In this document: piece by piece, positions 1 through 13,134 of the stretch
Layout: each line of letters opens with the position of its first letter
Position numbering within the stretch: position 1 is the stretch's first letter
From: Piper betle
Taxonomy: Eukaryota; Streptophyta; Magnoliopsida; Piperales; Piperaceae
Direction of reading: 5' to 3'
Assembly (NCBI GenBank): GCA_033002965.1
Contig: JAURVB010014732.1
Span: 1-64,000 of the forward strand
Length of the DNA: 64,000 bases
Program-made: the position numbers and the translations under genes
The notes under the pieces: model-generated
What the model was told of the DNA's origin: nothing
The model's database searches: none
What the model saw: only the letters and a program-made list of their open reading frames with translations

Positions 1-1180
1 ACCCAAACTACCCGAACGCATCCTAACGCGGTAAACGGCCTAAAACTAATTCTACGATCCATTATATATATCGTAATAAAATAAATGAACTGCATACTCT
101 CATATATTCTGATAACTCATTCTTTTCTCCTATGTTCATGACGTTATCATCATATACTTGGGTACACATGACCCTCATGGCTCATAGCACGTGACTGGCG
201 TCGGCTCAGTACACGTGTCCCGAAACCGACTCAACTCGAAAAAAATAACGGTCGACCCGACCGGTTCTGAATATAAAACCCTGACTTCGAATCGTGGGTT
301 TTACAAGTGTAATCCCGTACTACCTGTACAATCTCTTATATTTGTAAAATAGTAAACCCTCATATGCTTATATAGTTAGCTTTGGTAGGGACTTATATAA
401 TAGTTTCTAGATTTTGTCTTTCGAAAATGATCAAGGGATCTCAACCTTGAAGTTTATTAAATTTATGAAAAACTCGGCTAAATAGCCCGACATTAGAGGG
501 ATTTGATAACATGTTGCCGACACCATCCTACGGCAAAAATATGTTTAAACTCGACACTCAAAAGAGCCAAGTAGAGATGAAGTAAAGAAGAGTCATACAA
601 ACCTGGATGAGTGAAGTTCTACATCCTAAATCGACAAGCGCACCCCGCATATCATAGCACAAAAGAAGAAACCCAAATTAGACTCATATCAAATCAGCAC
701 GCTGATCGAGGCAAGGCCACAACATATATATACAATACATAAAACACTTAATTAACTTAATTAATTTCTTAATAGAGTGTTAAACCTCCTTAGGTAACTA
801 AATTAAGGTTTACGATTACATGTACACTTAGTGGGAGAAGTCCAAACTTAAGGTTTAATCGAATAGACTTAACTGGATGATTTTACAGATGGGTCAAACA
901 ATATCTAAAAGGGATGAAATTTGGACCAGTGGGCCATGAAAATTTAAGGGTTTGGTGGAAAATTTACCATGTGTTGGCCCATGGGCTAAAATGGTAAATA
1001 AGGCCCACTAATATTGGGCTAAGGTGATGGGAACAATGTTCTCGGGCAAGGACCAATTTTGCTAAAGGTTGTTCATGGATTTGGAGACTCCAAATGGTTT
1101 TGGGTAAGTGCTTTTAGTTAGCCAGCACCGTGTTCTTAAAATTAGTAAAATCTCAGGTCCAAATGCCAAGGATTTGTGGA
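1..1180. repeat. Left-truncated copy of a dispersed repeat
   Basis: No open frame of note. Several blocks recur about 2.26-2.28 kb further right in the same order and orientation: 360-650 matches 2640-2930, 730-840 matches 3000-3100, and 960-1100 matches 3225-3370. The copies are diverged by many substitutions and small indels, so the duplication is old. The copy is cut by the window edge on the left and loses similarity near 1180. I infer a transposable element or LTR family but see no protein remnant that names it. Confidence 0.6.
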
Positions 1181-1830
1181 AATGGGCAGCCAGGTCACAT
1201 ACTAAAGGTGCATGCCTGAGAGTACTCGACCTCTATACTCAAGGCCAGGAGTGATACAGAGGATGTAGAGGGTTGAAGGAAAATTGAATTCCCATGTAAG
1301 GGATAGTTTTAAAATTTGTCGAAGCATGAGATGAGTTAGAATGGGACGCTGTCGAGACGAGGATGGCGACTCCTAATTAGCACCCTTATGAGAGATTCTA
1401 TAGAAAAGTATATGAATGATTTCATTTAACAGGAGAGTCAGCTCTTCTGTGCTAGTTTGATTAGTAGTTATTTCTTGACCAGTAACACTCGTTACTGATA
1501 TTTTTGTATTATATATATAGGTGAGAATTTGGGTGATTGAGTGTTGTCGGGATTGCAGAAGAACAGCGATGTACCATGCACACATGTATGTGCCGAATGG
1601 AATGGAAATTGTTGTGTGATGAATTGTTGTGAAGATTTGTGAATTAAATGCTATAACATTTTATTACAGGAATTGTCGTGTGAAACTGTGAAATGAACTA
1701 TGAATGGTAGTCATTATGAGTAGAACTACAGAGGATGATCAAATGGGGACCCGCGCAGCAACATAAAGATGGTTATGATGTGCTTGTTTGAGAAAAGAAA
1801 AATGTTTTGACAATGTTTTAAGTTTTTATC

Positions 1831-1872
<42 letters not shown>

Positions 1873-1992
1873 TATTGTAGACAGGGTGGTCCCTATTGCA
1901 CTTTTAGGGGAGACTTTGTCCGTTTTGTTTTAAAAATTATTATTTTTCGAACTTTTTACGTGTTTGTTTTGTTTTGAATATAATTGCATATT
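1181..1992. other. Non-coding stretch with (AT)n microsatellite
   Basis: Nothing recognisable as a gene. An (AT)n run lies at about 1832-1869. The right boundary is set by the conserved TGTAACACCCCGAT start of the next repeat. Confidence 0.5.
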
Positions 1993-4900
1993 GTAACACC
2001 CCGATTTCGGTTCACTTAAGAACTAAATCAGAAATGTTGCGATCGAGTCGAGTCATGTTTAATGTTGTCGGTTGGTACGTCTCGATCGATAAAATAGATT
2101 GAAACAACCTTGTTGGTGTCATGAGAATGGAAGACACCGTTAAATACATGTCAAAACACATCGAACATAAATAAAAGTAAGAAAGTAAATAACTATGCTG
2201 AGCTCAAGTGTGTGTAGCGTTTATATGTCCTCCCACCAAAGTCAAGTCAAGATTGCAAGAGCTGCATATATTATATGAAAAACGTTAGTAACGAATGTTA
2301 CTGGTCCAAAAAATAACTTATATAAGTTGGCAAATGGGTATTCCATTACCCATGAAAACTTATGAAACTTCAAGATTGCCTCACACTGGGCAGTAAGCAA
2401 ACATACTTAAGCAAGTGCTGGCTCGCATGCACGGCTCATAATTATATTCATACATGGTACTCGAGTGGCAAAAGGAATAGTTAAGTTAGTGCCACAAATT
2501 CCAAAAATGTGTTGCGTTACACAGTACCCTCATACACCGCACTACCTCAGGGTTTGAAGGAGTACTGTTGCGGTCCATATATATATATCCATACCACTCA
2601 CTCTCTTATTCGTGAAATCCATAAAATTATGCATACATACATAATAGGTTTAGGGAAGATGCTTATATCATATATTTCTAGAGCTTCCGTTCGAAAACCA
2701 ACAAGGGGTCTCATCCTTGTAGTTTTATTAAACATGTGTAGAAAACACGGCTAAATGGCCCGACATCGGAGGGATCCGATAAAACATTGCCGATGTTGTC
2801 CTACCTCTAAAAAATGGTTAAACTCGATACACATGTAGTCAAGCAGAGATCAAGCAAAGGAAAGACCTATGGACCTGAGTGAGTAGAGCTCTGTATTATA
2901 GTTGGTGAGCTCACCCGCGATACCTAGCACGGAGATGGAACCGAATAAGAATCGGGTAACATCGGCACGTAAAACGAACCAAAGCCTCCAACAAGCTCAT
3001 CACTTAACATTATTTAATTAGCTTAATTAGGTCCTACATGAAGTGTTAAACCTTATTATGTAACTTAATTAAGGTTTTGGTTTCATGTTCACTTAGGGAG
3101 TTTTAATCAATTCAACAGTTTTTAATCGAATGGGCTTACCAGACAATTTTTTGGATGGGCCTAACAATGTCCAAATGAGCTTAAATTTGGATGTGTTGCC
3201 TCTTACACTCTAAGATTCATAGTTAAATTCCACCATGGCTGGCCCATGGGCCAATCAAGGGGAACAAGGCCTATTAAGCTTGGCCCTAAGGTGCTGGAAC
3301 ATTCTTCGTGAGCTGTGTACCAATTTTATAATTGTTGATTCATGGGCTAGAGGACTCCAAATGGGCTTGGGTCAGTGGGCCTAGTTAACTAACACACTTA
3401 TCTTGAGCCCAGTAAGATCTAGGCTAAATTTACTTTTTAAATGAGCCCAAGTGGATTTTACAATTTGCATTACTGGATGGGCTGTTTCTTGAGCTATTTG
3501 GACCCTAACAAATTTGAAATTTACAAATAAAATTGGGAACCTACCCAAATGACCCCAAAATTAGTCATGGTGCTACTAAGACATAGAGTAAGGTGTGGAC
3601 CAAGTTTTATTAAAATCCAACACTATTAACCTATTTTAAGGTAATTTACAACTGGAGTGAAAAATTAGGGTTGTCACCCAGCATCTTTACACTGTCCCAA
3701 TATACACCTCTAAAACATACATAGATGATTTTTAACGATTCCAAAATTTTACATATTTTAATTAGAAAATTATTAAGGTATCATATAATTTTACAAAATT
3801 TTATTAGTTTAAAATTCGTGGATTAAAATATCACACAATCATAGATTATGCTCATAGTCATAAACACACAAGAAACACAAGGCGTACTTATGGGTTATGT
3901 TAATGATTATTTAGTTGTTATATTAGGATTAAAATTTTACCAAAAACTCACTAAAGTACCATGAAAAATATGGCATGTTGTGCATCAACAGATCCTGCAA
4001 GGTCAAAGAGTAAAAATTGGAGAAAATAATATTTATATCACTATCATAGTCCAAGTCGCCACTTTTCCTTAGTTTTTACCCTCATACATGCAAATTCTAG
4101 GGCATAGCAGGTAAAATACCCAACACAAAAGTTGTATATCTACATGTTGTGAGTGCAAAAAGATAAGAATTGTGCAAATAAAACATCAGAATGCCATGAT
4201 ATGTTTTTTAGACCGAAATGGTGTATACCAGTGACCTACGTGCATTGTAAAATCATATCTATTTAGTTACATGGCCAAATAAGATGAATGTGTACTTAAA
4301 CTTCTCCAAACGTTTAGATATACACGATAAAAATTTCCTAAATATAAATTCTTATAAGAATACAAGTGATACAAATCACACAACAAGCAACAGAGGCAGC
4401 CCAAACCTGAGGCTAACGAGTGAGGACCAAGGGGAGGTCTTTTAAGGCATCCAACCTCAAAGCCTACCACCCTAGGATGCTAGAACGTGGAGGGGGTTGC
4501 TTGGAGCTCTAAGGAGGAAGAAGAAGGCCAAGGTGAGTAGACAAAAGTGGTGGAGGTGAGGAGGGAAGGAGAAATGGTGAAAAGGTGAGGGAAGAGATGG
4601 AATTTATAGAAAAAGGGTGGTTGGTTTGGTGATGTCATAGGTATGGGTACCATACCTAAAGAGCTATGGGTTGGCTTGGTGATGTCATAGAGGTGTGGGT
4701 GTCATACCTATAGAGGTATGTATGCCATTCCTATAGAGGTATAAGTGTCATACCTATAGAGGTATGGGTGTCATTCCTATAGAGGTATGGGTATCATACC
4801 TATAGAGGTATGGGTGTCATACCTATAGTTGTATGGGTTAGGTTAGCTAAAGAAGTATGGGTTGGGTTAGCTAAAAGAGGTATGGGTTGGGTTATCTCAA

Positions 4901-5443
4901 AACCCAAAACTTAGGGTTTTTGCCCTAAAGTGATCGGACCTACCTCGGGAATTGCACTGCATGTCCCAAAAAGGGTTAGGACGGTTCAAAAGGTTATCAA
5001 ACACACAACAAGCACACAAAAGACATGCGAGGTACACAGTCCTAACTTCTAACTATATATGATTAGATTGTACTAAACATTAAAAAGCCGGGCATGCCGC
5101 ATCCTAACAAGCATACCGAATGCCGAAGGAGGCTAAGGCCGAGCAACTTACAGCATATCATATACGAACCACGGTAAGAAGGGTCAGACCCTACTAACCC
5201 TATTTAGGTAACAACCGAACCGATAGTAAAAACCCTCAGGTGGACAACCCGGGTTTTACACATATCATAGCATCCATTTAAAACGAACTAGCAATCCATG
5301 CATTGTATGTTCACATCACCATCTTGAGATGCCAAGGTTAGATCCAAGTCGGCTTAGCCAAATCAAGTAGATTTGAGAACGGTTCAGTAACAGGTAGTAT
5401 TTCTGGTTTGGTTTTGCAGGTGAACTGAATCGGGGTATTACAG
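1993..5443. mobile_element. 3.45-kb repeat with inverted TGTAAYACCCCGAT ends
   Basis: It starts TGTAACACCCCGATTTCGG and ends with the inverted counterpart CGGGGTATTACA, so the outer dozen or so bases are nearly a perfect terminal inverted repeat and begin with TG and end with CA. That fits either a large solo LTR of a Gypsy-type element (many plant Gypsy LTRs start this way) or a TIR element. No primer-binding site follows it, no pol remnant is visible and I see no clear target duplication. Its first half is the second copy of the repeat at the left edge. A minisatellite lies inside it. Confidence 0.5.
4640..4845. repeat. 23-bp minisatellite, about eight copies
   Basis: Tandem units of about 23 bp, each reading roughly GAGGTATGGGTGTCATACCTATA. 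Units vary by a few bases. The junction of successive units gives near-palindromes of the form ATACCTATAGAGGTAT, so each unit boundary could form a small hairpin. Longer spaced relatives of the GGTATGGGTTGGGTTA type continue to about 4895. Confidence 0.8.
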
Positions 5444-8400
5444 TCTAGGTCAAACATTCAGGTGTTCCTGTAAGAGGAATTGGACCACTCACCGGGTTCG
5501 AGTTAACTCCATCCCGATTCAAGTATTTCACTCTATTCCATAATGGAATAAGGACAAATGCTATGACTCTACTACGTGCTATGAACCTCGTAGCTATCTA
5601 TATAACCATTAACTGCTATTGAAGGGAGCTCTCTATGATGGAATGGTGGCGAGAACACCTGTACAAGCACAACATGCCTCAAGGAGTATGAAAGCATACT
5701 CTGTATAGAACTGTGGAGTATGCATCTGGTCTGTGTTATGTGTACTAGTCAATGTCTGCTCATCTCAACGATATGGGTAAACTAATGGTAGGATTAATAT
5801 ATCTAGAAGAGTGAAGCTGAAAATACTCGGCTCTGTATGTTATCTATGGGTCACATGGAAAGATAATGGATCTTTCTTGAAAAACTAGTCACACTGCTCT
5901 AGGACTCTAACTATTCGGTGTCACATCCTCACGTGATATAACATCTGGTGTGATGGTAGAATACACTAAGCTGAGAGAGTCATACTAGGTATGCACATTA
6001 CTTTATTTGTGGTGATGTAAAGGTAATTGTGCGAGTCATAAGGGTAATGAAAACTCTATATAGGATTATCATGATTGGCTTAAAAATATGGGTAGGTCCA
6101 TGGACATCTCTCTAAGATCATCATAATTGGACTCCGCCATATGTGGCCAGCCTATGGGACAGTCAATTAATGACGAGTCTAAGAGTTGACTTCTAAGTGG
6201 CTCTAGTTCATTCAGCTAACAGTAGGTATGTGCTGCTCGATATCATACTAGTCATGCACTTCTAAATTAGCATGGTTCAAACTACCCAAAGAATCACTAT
6301 CTCCCCTCGAGCCTACTGGGACTCGTAGTGACGCCTGACTTGTGTCTCGTCCATTCTTCAATGGTGTGTGACCTGCCATCCTGTACCAATTTGCAGCACT
6401 AATCTTAACTTACATGACTACTAACGACTGTGGTAGAGTCTCAAACAAGCCTATTAGTCAATATAAGATACACTGGTGTCTCTCTATCTGGTCAGGATGG
6501 TTTGGTTTGATTGAAGTCCTTGTTTGCGTCACCCCTAAGCTAGGGTGAAATCACCACTGCAAGATTGGTAAACAATCGGCTACATGCACTAGAAACCCTA
6601 AATAGTATCTCAAAAGTCCTCCTATGCTTGGGGCAAGGCCCACTCCTATGGCTCAAGGTATGGACCTAATCATGTTGGAAAAGTACAAGGAAATCATTTT
6701 CTCCCTGAAGGACACTTCCTTAGTGAACTCACCATCTATGCCAAAATTCTAATATGAGTTTAATACCTCTTGTTGGTTGAGCCAATCATTGAACGAGTTA
6801 AACTACGTGACTAATCATCTACAATGTGTAACTTGGTTGTGGGCCTATGGTTGCAATATCCTGGTGACTGAGCAATTTGACCACTGTCATCATCCTATCT
6901 GGTGGTCATACTGTAATATTATTTGACTCTAACCATATACATCCCTATAAGACTGTCACTAACACTGTCTAATGATGCTATGTTGCAAAACACATCTGAC
7001 CTAAGGATGTTAGGTCAAGGCAATGGTATGCAAGATAGTGGTGAAGTTCATCTTGTGCCATCACATTAGAATAATTTTAGTGCACACTTTCATTTGCCCA
7101 ATTGATGTTACCATAGCTATATCTTGTTGTAAATCTCTCACCTTAGTTTGCTCTTAAACTATGACATGGGGTCTCTATGTAAGGCTAAGAGCATCCTCGA
7201 GTAGCTATTTTATAGGATGAGGTAACTACTTGGTTTTTGCTTCCACAATAACTGCATACTTAGATGGTGGTAGTGTGCATTCGGTTGGTGGTAATGCAAC
7301 ATGGTCGGTGGGTGTGCAACTTGAACCGCGGTTGTGCTACTAGGACGACGGTTGCATATCACTAATGGCGATCATGCACCTTGGATGGTGGCAATACTAT
7401 CCAACTGCTGAAGATCTGATCCTAATCGTGTATATTGTTAGCTCACTACTATCTCTGACATGTCTTCCTCTATGTGTCTGTCTCATCAAAGGTGGTTGCT
7501 ATCAACTTAGCTTGGGTTTCCCAACCATTTGTGTCTAATTCGTAGGGGTCTGGATCATGGTGGTGACACGTACAATAGTAAAATAATGTCGAGCCTACAC
7601 TTGTCTCTTGGAATTTGGGGTGAGTCCTCCTATAAGTGCTTACTGGCTCTCAATAGCAATCACTGATTTGGCACTGGTGGATCAAGTGAAATCCAATCAA
7701 ATGTCTAAATCCATGGTCAATAGTCTCACTTATTCCTTATGGTCAGGCTAAGGGGCGTTTTCATGGGCGTCTGTAGTAGCCATTTTTAAAAATTTTTCTA
7801 ATATGAAAGGGTGTAACCTATATATTTATATTAAAATGTAATTCCCAATTAATACAAATGCAGTGGTAACGTGAAATTTCAGTTTTCAATTAGATATATT
7901 CCTGGTTGTCGTGTGCACGGAGCAAATGACCAAGCTCCGATGGAAAAGGTGAACGTTGAATTATTCATGGTAGTTAGAATGACCATAGTCACATTCGCCA
8001 CGTTTGCTATCAGTTTATAAAAATAATTAACTACTATATATAATATGGTCAATCACATGAAAAGGTTGGTTAGCATCAAGAAGCTGGCACCATGTAATTT
8101 TATTGTATTTGTTATTTAGTTAGTTGGGGGTTTAACCTACTACTCAACCAACTGAATGAATGTTTGGATATTATTATGCTCTATTGCCATTTGTATTTGT
8201 ATGCTGGTTTTATTTTTCATCTTTGTTATCAATTTCCTGCATACACAGTTCTACATTTTTTTCTACGTTTGATTGTGTACGGGCTAACAACTTGATTAGA
8301 TGCAAAGAAGTTAAAGCAATTGATTGGAATATGAAACATGCAATTTTTGGATAAATTAATTAGTCCCCATTTCTGCATCTCTGGCTTCCACAAGGAAAGT

Positions 8401-8924
8401 TGAGCTTGCCTACTTCAGCGATGCAAGCATTTACCCCCGTGTCGTATTGCTAGACTAATTACAACTCTGTTTTTTATTAGGAACAGTACTGAATAATAAT
8501 AAAAACTACTACTTCCAACTCTTATAAATTCATATTGTATGTAGGAAATGGCATGGTGCACTCTTAGTTATCAAAGGTGATACATATGTTCAACCCGTTC
8601 TGAAGAGAAAGAATGGCAGAATTATACGTTATATAGAGAAAGTTATTGTAATCTTGCCAACAAAGACTTGATGTATAAATATATGGAATTGGGCTCATGC
8701 TCGTTATATATTCCCAGCTCTAACGAGAATGTTACACAACCACAATACAAGTTATGTCCCCAAATTGAGAACAATCACCTACATCAATGCTGTAAATTTT
8801 CAGAAACAATTTTGGCCGCCAAAGCTTTCTAGGAGATGTGGCATCATTCCGGAGTTGCTGATCAAAACAATCAATTCCACAACCAACCAACAAAGGCTTC
8901 CATCACATCTGCAATGAAGACATA
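5444..8924. other. Long stretch without recognisable genes
   Basis: All frames are densely interrupted on both strands. The base composition is unlike the AT-rich introns around it, which suggests an old, heavily mutated transposon, but no catalytic motif survives that I can name. A short plus-strand frame at 8160-8354 and the sequence around 8729-8917 look accidental; the latter is antisense to the 3' end of the F-box gene. The last few hundred bases probably include the 3' untranslated region of that gene. Confidence 0.5.
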
Positions 8925-10341
8925 TCACTCCAATGATTCCTTCGGCCATAGCCTCTTCCACATACCAATCTCGCTTTTGTCACATAGTTTTCTAATTCCT
9001 CCATAAAACCCGTCTGTTTCGTTCCCTTCTTCCCTGTGATCCTTTCTGTTCACCACTGTTCGCCTCCACCTTGAGCCAGGGGTATATTGATTGAACTCAA
9101 GGATCACAGTATCTGCAAAATTTAATAGATCGTCTGAGAGAAAAGATTGTAATTATTGACAAATTTACAGTAATAAACCCTGCTTGGTTAAGTTGTATAA
9201 TCCTTCACCGAATAGTGAAAAGGAAAAGAAAGCCAGATGTTATGTAGGGCAATCTCCTTGTTCTTCACATTTTATCCGTAATCGAATTAGGATTATTTAC
9301 ATGAATGTAGAAGCTTTAGATAAGAAATAAGAAGATAAATGTAGAAACATAGAATGAACCAGTAAGACAGGTCAACTTACCATTATTATAACAACCACAA
9401 TGATAATTACTTCCATCACATGATTCCAAGTGACCAACAATTCCATACCACCAGCCTGACACGCATCGCACAGACAATTAGTCCCGGACAGTCCAACAAT
9501 GAAGGAAGTGTGTGACTGTTACCTAAAGTTTGTATTCTACGTACCGTATGGAAATTCTTTTGCTTCTTCCTCCATTGAATTTTCGATGTGGTCACCTGGG
9601 CGTAGATCATTCAAACAATCCGAGAGATGAAGATCATGAGCAGGGGTATCAATAGGAGGATGCTCTTAGTCTGTCCCAGTGAACTCCCTCCTCTATCACT
9701 ATTGTCCTCCGACCATGGGGTGGATACCTGTCGACAATGTAGTGCAAACAAAAATTAGATCCTAGATATTCCAAACCCAAAAAAGATGCAGTACTCATTA
9801 CTTTATTACGCTAAAGAAAAAATTTTACATAAAACTCTAACTCAATAGATACACAAAACTATTTCAGCAAGTTCAAGAAATTCATTCCTCAAACACACCC
9901 AACGGAAAGATAGCAGCACCACCTTGCGTGTGAAGTATCAGTGCGGGAATCATAGCGAAGCTCAGCATCATAGCAGGAAAGCATAAATCCCACATGCCCA
10001 TGCTGCAAAATGTGTGTTTGCATAAAGTTAATTTTGAGAATGTTACATTAAAAGCACTTCCTTCCTCACACAGCTAGGGGGATCTCTTTAATTCACAGAC
10101 AAGCTACAACAATCACAGTCCTTCCTTCAACAAGCGAGGCCAAAAGCTACCTGACTGAATTACACACAAATAGATGCAAAGACTGTAAAATTGACAAGAT
10201 CATATAAACCAAAAGAAAGATAAGCAAACAAATGCTACGATCAGATCCATCACAAATTCAGGGCTACGTGCATATGATTAGCAGGAATCTTCTATAGCCA
10301 AAACAAATAAAAGTGAATAAATTTTACATGAGGATGGACCA

Positions 10342-10378
<37 letters not shown>

Positions 10379-11074
10379 CATGTATATGAATACCTCACGA
10401 TTATAGACCTGCGCAGGAAACCAGAACTTGCCACTCTCAAGGGACAAGTACCCAGGACATGATGGAATCATTGTGCAAGGAAGAATTGATCTTCTTCTCC
10501 CCACAAGCAAACTTGGATCTGATCAAAGACAAGGGCCACATACAAGAGAGAGTTCCAAGCAATCCCCATCTGGAAGGACCACCATCAGGACCACCACAAT
10601 CCTTCCTTGAAGCTACAAACCACTGCCACTCTCTGTAAGCAGTCTGACCGATCACTCTCCCCACTTCTCCTTCATGTGCCTCTTCCAAAGGTGGTCGCTC
10701 CTGCACCTATCCCTCAGGGAGCTGCAAACGCCCGCCATGTTGCACAACCCAGATGGCGGGAGCCTGCCCAGGATGCTCTCGAGAGCAAGGTCAGGTAAAT
10801 CCAGTATGGACAGCTCGTCCGAGGACTCCACATTCTCCAACTTTACGCAGCTCTTCTTCCTCGGAGAAATCATGGGCAGAGTCCTAACTAGCTTGAAAAC
10901 GGAAAAGCTGAGAAGGCTGGTGTTCTTGAGCCACCAGATCAGTAAGGAGGCCAGCTCTTGGCAGAAGGCCAGAGAGGGCAGTCTCATGTCACTTGCCCAC
11001 GAGGGGAGTGAGGGGAGGTAGAGAGACTTGGAGAGGAGGAAGAAGGAGATGCAGGAGAGGAGGAAGAAGAGCAT
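8925..11074 (-). pseudogene. F-box protein of the At2g26850/At2g32560 type, disrupted
   Basis: Five coding exons can be read on the minus strand: 11074-10394, 10002-9923, 9727-9545, 9455-9381 and 9112-8925, each with GT/AG borders and matching phases. The product starts with a hydrophobic N-terminal segment (MLFFLLSCISFFLL), then an F-box near residues 85-130 (LPDLALESILGRLPPSGLC), then the conserved C-terminal domain ending LWPKESLE before the stop. Known members are predicted SCF ubiquitin-ligase adaptors of unknown target. The frame is broken by one-base changes: a missing G after KEKWG (near 10657), an extra G near 10462, an extra T before PPIDTP (near 9663) and three extra A bases around the IQWRR region of exon 3. 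Ignoring these, every exon reads through. Either a decaying duplicate or an indel-rich assembly; I favour decay. Confidence 0.8.
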
Positions 11075-12616
11075 CAGATGAGGGGGATCCTGCTAAGCAG
11101 CCTTTGGCATATAAAGGAGTAAAAAACAAAGGACAATCTTTGTTATCAGTGAGGCAATTGCGTGGAAGGTGTGTGTGATAAAAATGGAATTTTCGATGCA
11201 GCAAGAAACCAATTGGGGTGGGAATATATGAAAGAGAAGAAGAGGAGGCGGCCTGGAGGAGGAAGAAGGGGTGGGACCTTGGGTACAGGTTCTTGTCGAG
11301 CTTATCGAAAGCAGAGTTCTATTATTGGCGGTGGTTAAACGATGGCAGCAACGAGGTAAAAGAAGCTCACAAGAGTCATGATTGCTCCTCCTTCAAACAG
11401 AATGGATGTGGCATCCACAAACACACACAGTGAAAAACCCAGAAAACTTTAAGGTCGGCCACTGTCAGAGGAGACAAGGAAACAGATGTCACCGAGGAAC
11501 CAGGACATCGCGGCCCAAGGGGGCGCGCGCTACTTTGTTTTACTAGTCTTTGCTATCACCTGTCTCCAGGGAAAGGAGAGGAGGAAGATCAGGAAAGTGG
11601 GGAGAGATTACAAGATATGTTCATGATGTCCCTGACACGTGACACATGGATAAAAGCAAAGACCCATACGGTAGAATCTCTTCAATTGGCTGATCATGGG
11701 TGGTGCAGAATTGAAAAATGGAAACAAAATAAAGGAAAAAGGGTGGTAAAAAATCAGATATGGGTTGTTGGAAAGAAGCTAGATTAGGTGGAACAGACAC
11801 CTCATTCCACCCAGAATAACTGACACAACCAAGCTCCTCTAGACTGAATCCAACATGCCATATTTCTTTATTGCATGTAGAAGAAACAAAAAAACAAAAA
11901 AACAAGAAAACAAACCACAGAGATAGGAGGATGATGAATGTGCAAGAACAATCGTCGAAAGTTCTTACAATTATGCCTCCAGGACCTTCACCCAGCGGTC
12001 TCTTCTTCTCTGCTCTTCCCTTCTCTCCCCAAAAGACAAAGGCGAGAGAAGGATAAGAAGAGCTGCCAGAGCCAACTTGGGATGGTATATGGCAAGGAAG
12101 AAGCGGCAGAGTTTGATTCGAGTGGGGTGGCCACTTTACCAACTTCCCCTCCCCTAACCTCCACCCGACTTCCCTCCCGGCCAAGGAAACCCCAGCGACC
12201 TCAGGAGTCAATCCCAACAAGCTATTACTTCACTTCTCCATCTCTGGATATAATTATATACCCAGAAAATCAACTTTTAAAATAGATACAGAGAGAGCAG
12301 ACTTGATCTTCACACTAATCAGCAACCACAATTGCACCCAAACCCTTTTCTTTAATGGTTTCTCTGCCTAACGTCGTGTTTAATGTGAGCAACTAGGATC
12401 ACATCCGTAACAGACCCATTTGCCCACTCCTACCCTCAATACAATAAACCATATCTAGACGTGATTACTTGTCAATTTTCCCATATATTTCCCAGATTAG
12501 TTCTTTGTTTTGACGGTTGCTTCACGAATTCAATGTGAAGACATAGCTACTATATTACTAATTCGTTTTTTATATCTCTTTATTTATGAAACTAGTAATC
12601 ATAGTTGTGCAAAATC
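11075..12616. other. Upstream region of the F-box gene
   Basis: Holds the presumed promoter and leader of the minus-strand F-box gene. The stretch next to the start codon is pyrimidine-rich on the minus strand, as in plant leaders. A 199-codon minus-strand frame at 12220-11621 has no recognisable domain and a composition like untranslated sequence. A (TA)n run occupies about 12617-12640, just before the foldback element. Confidence 0.5.
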
Positions 12617-12660
12617 TATATATATATATATATATATATAGGAGAAAGTGACGCTGTAAT

Positions 12661-12725
12661 GGAGCACAGCCAAGTTGGCTGTGCTCCAATTCTTTCAGCC
12701 GTTGGATTGAATCCAACGGCTGAAA
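12661..12725. repeat. Two perfect hairpins at the left end of the foldback element
   Basis: 12661-12687 is a palindrome with 13-bp arms around one base (GGAGCACAGCCAA / TTGGCTGTGCTCC). 12693-12725 is a second one with 16-bp arms around one base (TTTCAGCCGTTGGATT / AATCCAACGGCTGAAA). Both recur at the other end of the element. Confidence 0.9.
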
Positions 12726-13134
12726 ATAACCCAACCAACATCCCCCCCTCCTCCCCTTCCTCTGCTTTCACCTTCCCTTTGGTCCGCCGCGCCCCTTGCC
12801 CCGCCCCGCCTCGCTCTGCCCCGCGCCTCCCGCCCCTGCCCCCGCGCCTCCCGCCCCTGCCCCCGCGCCCCCGCCCCCACCAACCCGCCGCCCTGCTTTC
12901 ACCCCCCAGCCGCGCCCCGCCCCGCCCCGCCCCGCCCTGCGGCCCCTCGCTCCGCCCCACGCCCCATGTCCCGTTTCCCTCCCCCTCTCCGCCCGTTTCG
13001 CCCCAACCCCACGCCGGCGTAACCAACGGCACTCCGACGGTGGCGCGAAAAAACAGGGGCGGGGAGGAGGGCGGGGTGGAGCGAGGCGTAGTGGAGAAAT
13101 AAAAAATTAGTTTATTTTTTAAAATTTTATTTCA

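Noticed and set aside
10652..11021. Overlapping plus-strand frames antisense to F-box exon 1
   Set aside because: Shadows of a conserved minus-strand coding exon.
11621..12220. 199-codon minus-strand frame upstream of the F-box gene
   Set aside because: No recognisable family, odd composition with runs of Phe/Leu from a poly-purine tract, and it sits where the leader or promoter should be.
12605..13110. Long Pro/Arg-rich frames on both strands in the GC-rich arms (also 13738-14293)
   Set aside because: They arise from stop-poor GC-rich repeats, exist in several frames at once and show no domain.
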